A stretch of DNA of 64,000 nt from an uncultured Alphaproteobacteria bacterium (GTDB lineage: Bacteria; Pseudomonadota; Alphaproteobacteria; Rhodobacterales; Rhodobacteraceae): contig CACOBR010000004.1 in NCBI GenBank assembly GCA_902625475.1, forward strand, positions 25,919-89,918, read 5' to 3'. Position numbers and translations under genes: made by a program. The notes beneath the pieces are model-generated. The model made no database searches. It saw only the letters and a program-made list of their open reading frames with translations, and was not told the origin of the DNA. Shown here piece by piece: positions 27,387 to 35,289 of this stretch (within the stretch, counting starts at the first letter, position 1; each line of letters opens with the position of its first letter).

Positions 27387-27944
27387 ATGTTAATAAAAGA
27401 AAATCAGTTAAAAGATGTTTTTGAAATAAATTCAATTCCCAAAACGGACAATAGAGGATCGTTTAGCAGGTTTTTTTGTAAAAAAACTTTATCAGAATTA
27501 AATAAGAATATTAATATAGTACAAATTAATTCTTCATATTCAAAAACTGCTGGGACAGTAAGAGGTTTACATTTTCAATCTTTTCCAAGTCAAGAAAGTA
27601 AGTTTGTAAGATGTATTAAAGGTAAGATCTTCGATGTAATTGTTGATATTAGAAAAGAGTCTAAAACATTTGGAAAATGGCAATCAATAATTCTAGACTC
27701 TAAAACAAAGAATATGGTTTTTATTCCTAGTGGTTTCGCTCATGGCTTTCAAACTCTTTTACCAGATTGTGAAATTTTATATTTGCATACAGATTATCAT
27801 GACCCAGAATTAGAGTGTGGCTTTCACTATAATAGTAAAGACTTAAAAATTAATTGGCCATTAGATGTTACCCAAATATCTGATAGGGATAAAAAACTAG
27901 AAATTTTTGAAGATATAGGAAAAGACATATATTATGAAGTGTAG
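27387..27944 (+). CDS. rfbC: dTDP-4-dehydrorhamnose 3,5-epimerase family protein
   Basis: This 185-residue cupin-fold sugar epimerase has KTDNRGSFSR at its start, active-site His62 in VRGLHFQ and the later FIPSGFAHGFQTL. It starts one base after the preceding stop and overlaps the methyltransferase by 11 bases. In company with a CDP-glucose dehydratase it more likely acts on a CDP-4-keto-6-deoxy sugar than on dTDP-rhamnose, as in branched or epimerised 3,6-dideoxy and C-methyl sugar pathways (inference). Confidence 0.85.
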   Translation: MLIKENQLKDVFEINSIPKTDNRGSFSRFFCKKTLSELNKNINIVQINSSYSKTAGTVRGLHFQSFPSQESKFVRCIKGKIFDVIVDIRKESKTFGKWQSIILDSKTKNMVFIPSGFAHGFQTLLPDCEILYLHTDYHDPELECGFHYNSKDLKINWPLDVTQISDRDKKLEIFEDIGKDIYYEV

Positions 27945-29160
27945 GCATTGCAATAAGGAACTGATACACCAATTCATTGATCTAGGGGTATCTGCACCTT
28001 CAAATTCGTTTATTAAAATTAAAAATTTAAGGGATTCTGAAAAATCTTATCCCTTGAGAGTTTTAGTTTGTGATTCATGTTGGTTGGTACAAACTGAAGA
28101 TTTTGTAAATGCTTCAGAAATGTTTTCACCTGATTATGCATATTTTAGTTCATATTCTTCATCATTTTTAAACCATGCCAGAAAATACGTAGAAAAAATG
28201 GTATCTAGATTTTCCCTTGATAAGAATAGTAATGTTTTAGAGGTGGCTTCAAATGATGGTTATCTACTTAATTTTGTTAAAAATCTAAATATTGAATGCT
28301 ATGGAATTGAACCCACTAAAAGTACAGCTAAAGTGGCAAGGTCCAAAGGTTTAAATATCATAGAAGATTTTTTTTCCGCAGATTTAGCAAAAAAACTAGC
28401 AAACAACCAAAAATGTGTAGATCTAGCTGTCGCTAACAATGTCTTGGCCCATGTTCCAGATATTAATGATTTTGTAAAAGGTTTTACTGAAATCCTGAAG
28501 AAAGATGGTGTTGCTACTTTTGAAAACCCACATCTACTTGAATTAACTAATGGTAAACAATTTGATACAATTTACCATGAGCATTTCTCATATCTTTCGT
28601 TGACATCAGTAAATAAAATTTTCAAAAATAATGGATTGACTGTATTTGACGTTGAAAAAATTCCAGTGCATGGTGGGAGTCTTAGGTATTTTGCTCAGAG
28701 AAGTGATACGGGGCAAAAGCCAATCACTAAGAGAGTTCGTGCTTTGATTAAAGAAGAAACTGATGCTGGATTAAATAGTTTAGGATTTTACAGTAATTTT
28801 CAAAAAGTAGCTGAAGGAATACGGAATGAATTTAAAAACTTTCTTGAAGAACAAAGAAATAAAGGCAAAATTGTAATCGGATATGGTGCTGCTGCTAAAG
28901 GAAATACTTTATTAAATTTTGGAAATATATCTAAGAAATTAATCCGTTTTATTTCTGACAAAAATCCAATTAAGCAAGGATTATATTGTCCGGGGAGTAA
29001 AATTCCAATATTTAGTGAAAAGAAAATTAGGGATCATAAACCAGATTTTATAGTTATTTTTCCATGGAATATAAAAGATGAGATTAAGGACCAACTAGAA
29101 TTCACTAGGGAATGGGGTTGTAAATTAGTAGTTGCAATTCCAAAGCTGTCAATCTTTTGA
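27934..29160 (+). CDS. NDP-sugar C-methyltransferase (TylC3/NovU type)
   Basis: This 408-residue SAM-dependent methyltransferase has an N-terminal zinc site (Cys3, Cys6, Cys46, Cys49), SAM motif VLEVASNDGYLL near 101-112 and the conserved YHEHFSYLSL and GYGAAAKGNTLLN of the C-terminal domain. This three-part layout is that of C-3 methyltransferases that build branched deoxysugars. It ends the three-gene cassette, so the product is probably a C-methylated 6-deoxyhexose for a surface glycan. No glycosyltransferase or final reductase is adjacent. Confidence 0.85.
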   Translation: MKCRHCNKELIHQFIDLGVSAPSNSFIKIKNLRDSEKSYPLRVLVCDSCWLVQTEDFVNASEMFSPDYAYFSSYSSSFLNHARKYVEKMVSRFSLDKNSNVLEVASNDGYLLNFVKNLNIECYGIEPTKSTAKVARSKGLNIIEDFFSADLAKKLANNQKCVDLAVANNVLAHVPDINDFVKGFTEILKKDGVATFENPHLLELTNGKQFDTIYHEHFSYLSLTSVNKIFKNNGLTVFDVEKIPVHGGSLRYFAQRSDTGQKPITKRVRALIKEETDAGLNSLGFYSNFQKVAEGIRNEFKNFLEEQRNKGKIVIGYGAAAKGNTLLNFGNISKKLIRFISDKNPIKQGLYCPGSKIPIFSEKKIRDHKPDFIVIFPWNIKDEIKDQLEFTREWGCKLVVAIPKLSIF

Positions 29161-29164
29161 ATTT

Positions 29165-29300
29165 TTAAACAAAGAGTTTATTTTTTTTCCAAATATCAAA
29201 TTCTTCTATTGTATCAAGGTCAGTAAGGGCAACCATCTTGGGAAGCTCTACGAAATGTATCAAATTGTTATAATCTTTAAGAACCTTTTTTGCTCCAACG
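29165..29300 (-). pseudogene. C-terminal remnant of a MobA/MocA-like nucleotidyltransferase
   Basis: The minus strand reads GAKKVLKDYNNLIHFVELPK and then ALTDLDTIEEFDIWKK before a TAA at 29165-29167. The pattern GAKK, a short beta strand, then D-x-D-T-x-E resembles the last 40 or so residues of MobA/MocA-type NTP transferases (usually GDxGARxLL and DIDTPED). Nothing of the rest is present upstream. Instead the frame runs into a fatty acid desaturase fragment at about 29290. Family assignment from such a short piece is tentative. Confidence 0.45.
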
Positions 29301-29633
29301 CCATCTTACTGGTTCAAAATTATTCATAAAACTGGCAATTTGATAAAAAATATCATTATAGATCCTTGTTTTCAAAGCTGTTCCATGACCGCATTCATGC
29401 CAAATGGCATCTGCTCCGCCCCAAAGAGTACAATAACAAAGATAAAATAAAATAAACCAACAGGAATCATAGAAATTAATGCATAAAATACCTGATAAAA
29501 TTAAAAAAGAAAAAAATATAAAAACGTGTTTAAAACCTGCTAGATCACTTCTTTTATATAATTTCTTCAATTCTTTTCTATCAGCTTGGATTTTATACCA
29601 ATCATTTGATATCTCGTTTTCTTTTCTTCCAAT
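29286..29633 (-). pseudogene. N-terminal remnant of a fatty acid desaturase
   Basis: The minus-strand frame reads NDWYKIQADRKELKKLYKRS, then a hydrophobic segment, then IWHECGHGTALKTRIYNDIF and FEPVRWRWS, the N-terminal third of a membrane fatty acid desaturase with its first histidine box (HECGHG). It stops at 29277, right after where RWRWSxxRHH is expected, so the second and third histidine boxes are lost. No ATG precedes the conserved N-terminus; the frame is closed by a TAA at 29634-29636. It is joined to the MobA-like tail at a shared GGAGCAAAAAAGG. Confidence 0.75.
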
Positions 29634-29705
29634 TTAGTACCTCAAATTCATAATGATAAAATGATAAATACTCTTAGACTTTAATCGAAATATTTATATT
29701 TTAAA

Positions 29706-30845
29706 TTAATTCAATATTCCTAATAAATGGTTAATATCCTTTTGGTTATTAAAATGTGCTATTGATAATCTAAGTCTATTATCTCTTAAACTACAAATAA
29801 CATTTTTTTTCTTTAGTTTTTTAAAAACTTTAATTGGTTCAAGGTGCTTTGATTTGGGTTTAATAGCAATAATATGAAAAGATTTATTTATGTTTTTTTC
29901 ATTATGATAAATTTGCCATTTTTTTTTATTAATGTTTTTCATAAGATATGTTGATATTTTTTTTGAATGATTTTCAATTTTTGAAGGGTTCAACTTTATT
30001 ATTTCTTTAATGGATTTATCTAAACCAACAATTGATACATATGACATAGTTGATTGTGTATAACTTTTAGCATTTCTAAAATATTCACATTTAGCTGGTT
30101 CCATTTTAAAAGGGTTTGGAGCCCCCATCCATCCTGCATTTAGAGGATTTTTATTAAGAATATCTTTGCTAAGGTATGCTAAACTTACTCCACCATGACC
30201 ACCTAACCATTTATATCCACTTGATACTAAAAAATCAGCGTTCCATTTTTCAGCAAATATTGGAACTGCACCTAAGGCTTGTGTAATATCAATGACAAGC
30301 TTAATACCTTTTGCCTTAGCTATTTTACTTATAATATCAGCATCCAATTTTGTTCCAGTTGAATACTGTATGAAGCTTAATGCAATAATTGATGTGTCAG
30401 TAGATATATTGCTTATTACTTTATCAGTTAAATCCTCTTCAGGATTTTCTTTTATAAACTTCACTGAACAATTATGATTTTTACAATATTGTAACCAAGG
30501 TCTCGTAACTGCAGGAAAATCAGTTTCAATCAATAGTATTTCAGACTTTTTAGATGGTTTTAATATATAAGGAATTTGACTTAACAGTTCACTTGCGGAT
30601 GATAATACTGCTGTTTGTTCTGTTTGTCCCCCTAGTAGTATTGAAGCATTTTTTCTAAGTTTGTCTACTAAATGTAACTCATCCTCATCAGATATGTAGA
30701 TATTTCCAAATCTAGCAATATTATTTATAAAATCAGTCATTTTTTTAGTAGAGGCATCACTTATTAATCCTAATGATGCTTGATTAAAATATGTAAATTT
30801 TTTCAAGCAACCATAGGATTTTCGATTTGAAAGAGAGCAAATCAT
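29706..30845 (-). CDS. Class V aminotransferase family PLP enzyme
   Basis: This 379-residue PLP protein has Asp186 in LVIDITQALGA and the PLP lysine Lys212 in SSGYKWLGGHGG, the pattern of class V aminotransferases such as isopenicillin-N epimerase-like, kynureninase-like and cysteine-desulfurase-like enzymes. NQASLGLIS near the N-terminus is also typical. The usual desulfurase cysteine loop is not evident. It lies 12 bases after the AhpD-like gene on the same strand, behind an amino-acid binding protein gene, so it probably acts on an imported amino compound. Confidence 0.8.
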   Translation of the reverse strand: MICSLSNRKSYGCLKKFTYFNQASLGLISDASTKKMTDFINNIARFGNIYISDEDELHLVDKLRKNASILLGGQTEQTAVLSSASELLSQIPYILKPSKKSEILLIETDFPAVTRPWLQYCKNHNCSVKFIKENPEEDLTDKVISNISTDTSIIALSFIQYSTGTKLDADIISKIAKAKGIKLVIDITQALGAVPIFAEKWNADFLVSSGYKWLGGHGGVSLAYLSKDILNKNPLNAGWMGAPNPFKMEPAKCEYFRNAKSYTQSTMSYVSIVGLDKSIKEIIKLNPSKIENHSKKISTYLMKNINKKKWQIYHNEKNINKSFHIIAIKPKSKHLEPIKVFKKLKKKNVICSLRDNRLRLSIAHFNNQKDINHLLGILN

Positions 30846-30857
30846 TATTTATGAAAT

Positions 30858-31436
30858 TTAAATTGAGTTATAATATCCAACTTTATCTCCTTTAGTTGTA
30901 ACTCCAAGTCCATTTATGGTTCTATTTACATAGTTAAAATAACAAATTATTTGGTTTGCTTCTAATATTTCTCCATCTTGTAACCCCAAATTTTTTAGAT
31001 TATCAACATCTGATTTCACCATTTTTTTTGGGTATAATGTCAGTTTTTCTGCATAATTAAGCAAAGCAAGTTCCTTTCCTGAAAAAAAACTTTCTATTTT
31101 TTTTTTCTTTAAAGCTTTTAAAATTAAATCACTCTTATTTTTATCATTAATTAGATACTCTGCATTTTTCCAATGATTAGCAAAGGAGTATTCACAATCA
31201 TTTAATATAGATACATAACTACTGATAGTTTCTTGAAGCCAAGTTGGTATGCAATTTTCTTCATCATGCAAAACTGATTTATAAAGTGTATAATGACCTT
31301 TCATGGTGTTAGGTCTAAGTGAATGAATTCTCATTACATTATCAATTGTGCCATGTGGTGTTTTTACAAGGTCAAATAAATTAGTTAAATTTTCAGATGC
31401 TTCTTGGTTGGATAACATCTTAATCCAAGCGGACAT
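30858..31436 (-). CDS. AhpD-like peroxidase-related protein (CMD family)
   Basis: This 192-residue carboxymuconolactone decarboxylase/AhpD-fold protein resembles the uncharacterised peroxidase-related subgroup (N-terminal P-H-x-T and RPNTMKGHYTLYKSVLH). The redox motif CxxC is changed to Cys81-Glu-Tyr-Ser84, and the usual HH is NH88W, so it keeps only one of the two cysteines. AGGAG six bases before ATG 31436 supports the start. It sits between the binding protein and the aminotransferase on the same strand. Confidence 0.7.
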   Translation of the reverse strand: MSAWIKMLSNQEASENLTNLFDLVKTPHGTIDNVMRIHSLRPNTMKGHYTLYKSVLHDEENCIPTWLQETISSYVSILNDCEYSFANHWKNAEYLINDKNKSDLILKALKKKKIESFFSGKELALLNYAEKLTLYPKKMVKSDVDNLKNLGLQDGEILEANQIICYFNYVNRTINGLGVTTKGDKVGYYNSI

Positions 31437-31453
31437 TTTAAACTCCTCATTTT

Positions 31454-31484
31454 TTAAGCAAAGCGATTATTACGCTTTGCTTAA
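31454..31484 (-). promoter_or_regulatory. 12-bp perfect stem-loop after the amino-acid binding protein gene
   Basis: TTAAGCAAAGCG (31454-31465) and CGCTTTGCTTAA (31473-31484) are exact reverse complements with a seven-base loop. The stem begins three bases after the binding-protein stop and is followed, in the reading direction, by six A residues and then the AGGAG of the next gene. Lacking a T-run it is not a classical terminator on the minus strand. A stem after a binding-protein gene often stabilises that message relative to the downstream genes, and this is my favoured reading. Confidence 0.65.
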
Positions 31485-31486
31485 TC

Positions 31487-32260
31487 TTAAAGACCCCATT
31501 TTTCAGCTGTAGATTTAAAGAAACCTTTAGCTGTTTTAATTTTAATCCAATGATTAACATAATTAATCCAAACTTGATCAGCTTGAGGAAGTAGCATTGC
31601 CAGAGGGGTAGGATTTCTAGGCGAGTCTACTTCAATTTCTTTTACGTTAGGATATTTTGCTTTTAATGTTGAGCCTTCTAAGTTTGAGGTAACAAATACA
31701 TCAGCTCTTCCTGATAATACTTCTTGATAACCCCGGGCAGGTGCTTCGACACTTTTTATATTAGCATTAGGAAACCACTCTTTTACCATAGGTTCCATTG
31801 CAGTACCTAAAGTTGTTGCAACTCTAACCCCATCTTTATTTATAGATTCCCATCCACTAAATTTATCTAATTTATCAGTAGTAGTGAAAGGTTTAAAGAC
31901 CACCGCCAAATAACTTTCTGAAAAACCAGCTGCTTTCATTCTAGATGCTTTGATTGAAGCAGATCCAGTTATGTGATATTTGCCAGCTACAACCCCATTT
32001 ACAATAGTTTTCCAGTCAGTGGCGACAAATTCAATATCAACACCCATATCTTTGGCTAACTCACTCATTACATCGATATCATACCCTTGGTATTTGTTAG
32101 TGGCAGGGTCCCTTGTTGAGAAAGGGTTAAAATCACCAGTTGTTCCTGCTTTTAATTTTCCAGAACTTAGTATTTCGTTTAAAACTGAATTAGCTGAAAC
32201 GTTAAAAGTAAATGTGATTGAGGTAATAATTACCAAAATTGCAATTTTTATAAACTTCAT
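31487..32260 (-). CDS. Amino-acid ABC transporter, substrate-binding protein (family 3)
   Basis: This 257-residue periplasmic binding protein has a signal peptide (1-23, ending NVSA) and the family 3 pattern SGKLKAGTTGDFNPFS, YQGYDIDVMSELAKDMG and FVATDWKTIVNGVVAGKYHI. GGGAG seven bases before the ATG supports the start. Overall it is closest in style to polar amino-acid and cyclohexadienyl-dehydratase-like binding proteins. It is transcribed away from its ATPase and permease genes, which start 138 bases off on the other strand, so both arms probably share a regulatory region. Confidence 0.85.
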   Translation of the reverse strand: MKFIKIAILVIITSITFTFNVSANSVLNEILSSGKLKAGTTGDFNPFSTRDPATNKYQGYDIDVMSELAKDMGVDIEFVATDWKTIVNGVVAGKYHITGSASIKASRMKAAGFSESYLAVVFKPFTTTDKLDKFSGWESINKDGVRVATTLGTAMEPMVKEWFPNANIKSVEAPARGYQEVLSGRADVFVTSNLEGSTLKAKYPNVKEIEVDSPRNPTPLAMLLPQADQVWINYVNHWIKIKTAKGFFKSTAEKWGL

Positions 32261-32398
32261 TTCAAATCTCCCTATTAGAAATTATGATAGTAGTTGGGTA
32301 TAAGAAAGATTCAATAGAATTTATTGAAACCTGATTAATTTTAAGTCTATAATCTTATTTAAATTTTAAAATATTTGCATTTTACTGACTAATCATAA

Positions 32399-33136
32399 AT
32401 GAAAGAAGTCATAGATATTAATAATGTTTCCAAATATTTTGGGAAGTTTAAGGCACTTGACAGTGTTAACCTTAGAGTAATGCGAGGACAGAAAGTTGTT
32501 ATATGTGGTCCTTCAGGATCCGGAAAGTCAACTTTAGTCAGGTGCATAAACAGGCTTGAAGAACATGATGAAGGAGATATTAAGGTACTTGGTAATTTTT
32601 TAACCAATGATAGACTTTGCCTTGATTCAATTAAATCAAAAGTAAGTATGGTTTTTCAACAGTTTAATTTATTTCCTCATTTATCAGTAATTGAAAACCT
32701 TACTTTAGGACCTATTAAGGCTTTGGGTATTTCAAAAAAAGAAGCTATGAAAAGAGCATTATATTTTTTAGAAAGAGTAAAAATTCCTGAACAGGCTTTC
32801 AAAAAACCAAATTTACTTTCAGGAGGACAACAACAAAGAGTAGCTATTGCTAGAGCACTATGTTTAGAACCAGAAATTATGTTATTCGATGAACCAACAT
32901 CAGCTCTTGATCCCGAAATGATTGCAGAAGTACTGGAAGTTATTTTGGATTTGGCTAATGATGGTATTACAATGGTAGTGGTAACTCATGAAATGGGCTT
33001 TGCAAAAAAAGCTGCTGATAAAATAATTTTTATGGATGAAGGTAAAATACTTGAAGAAAACATACCTTCTAATTTTTTTAAGAACCCCAAAACTCATCGA
33101 TCAAAAAAATTTTTAGATCAAGTATTAAATCATTGA
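32399..33136 (+). CDS. Amino-acid ABC transporter ATP-binding protein (GlnQ type)
   Basis: This 245-residue ATPase has Walker [10 protein letters not shown] at 37-45, signature [15 protein letters not shown], Walker [14 protein letters not shown] and the switch histidine in [16 protein letters not shown], all standard for the polar amino-acid uptake family. It precedes the permease by six bases. No ribosome site is seen, as for many genes in this AT-rich part. Confidence 0.9.
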   Translation: MKEVIDINNVSKYFGKFKALDSVNLRVMRGQKVVICGPSGSGKSTLVRCINRLEEHDEGDIKVLGNFLTNDRLCLDSIKSKVSMVFQQFNLFPHLSVIENLTLGPIKALGISKKEAMKRALYFLERVKIPEQAFKKPNLLSGGQQQRVAIARALCLEPEIMLFDEPTSALDPEMIAEVLEVILDLANDGITMVVVTHEMGFAKKAADKIIFMDEGKILEENIPSNFFKNPKTHRSKKFLDQVLNH

Positions 33137-33142
33137 TATAAA

Positions 33143-33919
33143 ATGATAAAATTAAAATATATTCTGGCACTATTTTTTATATTTTCTTTTGTTGGTTGTT
33201 CTGGAAATTCTGGGAATTGGGGTTGGTATGTTATCGATCCCACTACAAAATCAGGTCTAGCCAATATTAAATTTCTAGTTGGTGGATTTGGAGCTACGAT
33301 CTTATTGTCGCTTATTGCTGCATTAATCTCAATTATTTTAGGATTAATAGTAGCCTTACCAAGTTTTTCAAATAATGTTTTTTTTAGATCCTTAAACAGA
33401 ATTTATGTTGAATTTATAAGAGCTATTCCATTATTACCAATGTTATTTTGGGTATTTTATGGATTGCCTGTAATTTTTCAATCTTTAGGGTTAAAAATAC
33501 AAATTGATGCGTTTTGGGGTGCTGTGATTACACTAGCTATCTCTGACAGTGCTTTTACTGCAGAAATTTACAGAGCAGGGATACAATCAATATCTAAGGG
33601 TCAAAGAGAGGCAGCGCAAACAATTGGATTAACTCAATATCAAGCAATGAGGTATGTCATCCTACCACAAGCAATAAGAAGAATTCTACCACCATTAGCA
33701 AATCAATTTATTTATATAGTAAAGATGTCAGCTTTTGCATCAGTTATAGGAATGCAGGAATTGACAAGACGAGCAAATGAGATTGTAGTAACTGAGTATA
33801 GGCCTCTTGAGATTTATACTCTTCTTATATTAGAGTATTTAATTTTAGTTTTGGTAATAAGTTTTGGAGTTAGATGGTTGGAAAGAAAATTAGGCTCTGA
33901 TGAAAGTAATTCAAATTAA
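33143..33919 (+). CDS. Amino-acid ABC transporter permease (HisM/GlnP type) with lipobox-like N-terminus
   Basis: This 258-residue permease of the His/Glu/Gln family has the EAA loop REAAQTIGLTQYQAMRYVILPQA. An extra N-terminal segment reads like a lipoprotein signal (about residues 1-19, FSFVGC followed by SGNSGNWGWY) before the first core helix near residue 45. Only one permease is present, so it should work as a homodimer. It completes the importer with the upstream ATPase and the divergent binding protein. Confidence 0.85.
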   Translation: MIKLKYILALFFIFSFVGCSGNSGNWGWYVIDPTTKSGLANIKFLVGGFGATILLSLIAALISIILGLIVALPSFSNNVFFRSLNRIYVEFIRAIPLLPMLFWVFYGLPVIFQSLGLKIQIDAFWGAVITLAISDSAFTAEIYRAGIQSISKGQREAAQTIGLTQYQAMRYVILPQAIRRILPPLANQFIYIVKMSAFASVIGMQELTRRANEIVVTEYRPLEIYTLLILEYLILVLVISFGVRWLERKLGSDESNSN

Positions 33920-33966
33920 GTAAATTTCTATTGTAGTGAAGTGTTAGGTTTGAAAAAAGGTAAAAA

Positions 33967-34305
33967 ATGGATTGGAAATTATTTTTAAATAATGCAAGAA
34001 AGAGTTTTAGTGAGTTTAATAATGTTTCACCAGAAACATTTGAAGGTTTTTCTAAAATGGGAAAACCAGTTAAAAGAAACGGTGAACTTACAGAAAAAAC
34101 AAAAGAATTTATTGCTTTAGGTATTGCAATCTCAACTAGGTGCGAGAGTTGTATTGGATTACACATGGATCACTTAATTCGATTAGGGGCAACAAGAAAA
34201 GAAATAGTTGAGGTATTAAGTGTGTGCTCTTATATGGGTGGAGGTCCATCAATAATGTTTAGTGCCAAAGCTTTGGAAGCCTTTGACCAATTAGTTAAAA
34301 AATAA
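33967..34305 (+). CDS. AhpD-like protein (carboxymuconolactone decarboxylase family)
   Basis: This 112-residue CMD-family protein has the intact redox motif Glu47, Cys59-x-x-Cys62 and His66 (RCESCIGLHMDH) expected of AhpD-like thiol peroxidases or protein-disulfide partners. It is one of two AhpD-fold genes in this cluster; the other (30858-31436) has lost one cysteine. It lies 47 bases after the permease and 18 bases before the dioxygenase, in an apparent operon. Confidence 0.85.
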   Translation: MDWKLFLNNARKSFSEFNNVSPETFEGFSKMGKPVKRNGELTEKTKEFIALGIAISTRCESCIGLHMDHLIRLGATRKEIVEVLSVCSYMGGGPSIMFSAKALEAFDQLVKK

Positions 34306-34323
34306 GGTATTAGGTAATTATAA

Positions 34324-35289
34324 ATGAATGATATAACTATAAAATCAATAGATAAGGATAGAGTTCCAGTTATTGATATTAACAAAATAAATTCTAATTC
34401 AGATAAGATCAAAATTTCTAAACAACTTTATAAAGCAAGTACAGATCTTGGTTTTATTTACATAAAAAATCACAACATCTCAGATAAGCTTATAAATGAT
34501 CTTAGAAATGATGGATTAACCTTCTTTAGAAGTTCATTTGATGAAAAAGAGAAAGTCAAAATTTCAAAAAAACATAGAGGTTGGCTAGGTTTTGGTGGTG
34601 CAAAAATGGGAGATAAAGCAAAACCTGACTTGAAAGAGAGTTTTATATGGGGATATCAATATGATGATGGATCACTTCCAGACAATCATCAGCTAAGAGG
34701 GTTAAACAAATGGCCCGATTTTAGACCATCCTTGCAAAAAAATGCTATGAATTATTTTAATCAGATTAATGAATTGGCAAAAAGTTTATTAACTTGTTTT
34801 GCATTGGGTCTGAATTTAAGGGAAGATTTTTTTATAAGGAATTGTACCGCTCCATTAAGTAGAGCATCTCTTGTTTATTATCCTAATCAACCAAAAGAAA
34901 TGGGGAATGAACAATTTGGTGTAAGCGAACATACTGATTTTGGATTACTTACAATATTATGTCAGGATAGTGTTGGTGGGTTACAAATTAAAGGATTAGA
35001 TGGAGAATGGTTTCATGCTCCTCCTATTGAAGGTACACTCATCATCAATGTTGCTGATTTACTGTCAAGATGGACTGCGGGAATTTATAAATCGACACCC
35101 CACAGGGTTGTTAATTCTTCAGGAAAAGAAAGATTATCTATTGTACTGGCATTTGACCCTGACCCAGATACATTGATAAATCCTGCTGAAATAGCAGGGA
35201 TTGATACAAATAACATTGATGATCCAATTACTTGTGGTGACTATTTAATTTGGCGTTTTAATAAAGCATTTTCTTATAGGAAAAAATAA
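34324..35289 (+). CDS. 2-oxoglutarate/Fe(II)-dependent oxygenase (isopenicillin N synthase family)
   Basis: This 321-residue oxygenase has the iron triad His203-x-Asp205 and His260 and the 2-oxoglutarate-binding Arg270 (RLSIV), with LIINVADLLSRWTAG between them. N- and C-terminal domains match the DIOX_N/2OG-FeII_Oxy layout. Such enzymes hydroxylate or oxidatively cleave small molecules. Its place behind an amino-acid importer suggests it opens catabolism of the imported compound, but the substrate is unknown. Confidence 0.85.
   Translation: MNDITIKSIDKDRVPVIDINKINSNSDKIKISKQLYKASTDLGFIYIKNHNISDKLINDLRNDGLTFFRSSFDEKEKVKISKKHRGWLGFGGAKMGDKAKPDLKESFIWGYQYDDGSLPDNHQLRGLNKWPDFRPSLQKNAMNYFNQINELAKSLLTCFALGLNLREDFFIRNCTAPLSRASLVYYPNQPKEMGNEQFGVSEHTDFGLLTILCQDSVGGLQIKGLDGEWFHAPPIEGTLIINVADLLSRWTAGIYKSTPHRVVNSSGKERLSIVLAFDPDPDTLINPAEIAGIDTNNIDDPITCGDYLIWRFNKAFSYRKK

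Noticed and set aside
31454..31484. Stem-loop as an intrinsic terminator
   Set aside because: On the coding strand the stem is followed by A residues rather than T residues, and a ribosome site follows at once; on the other strand no gene ends there.
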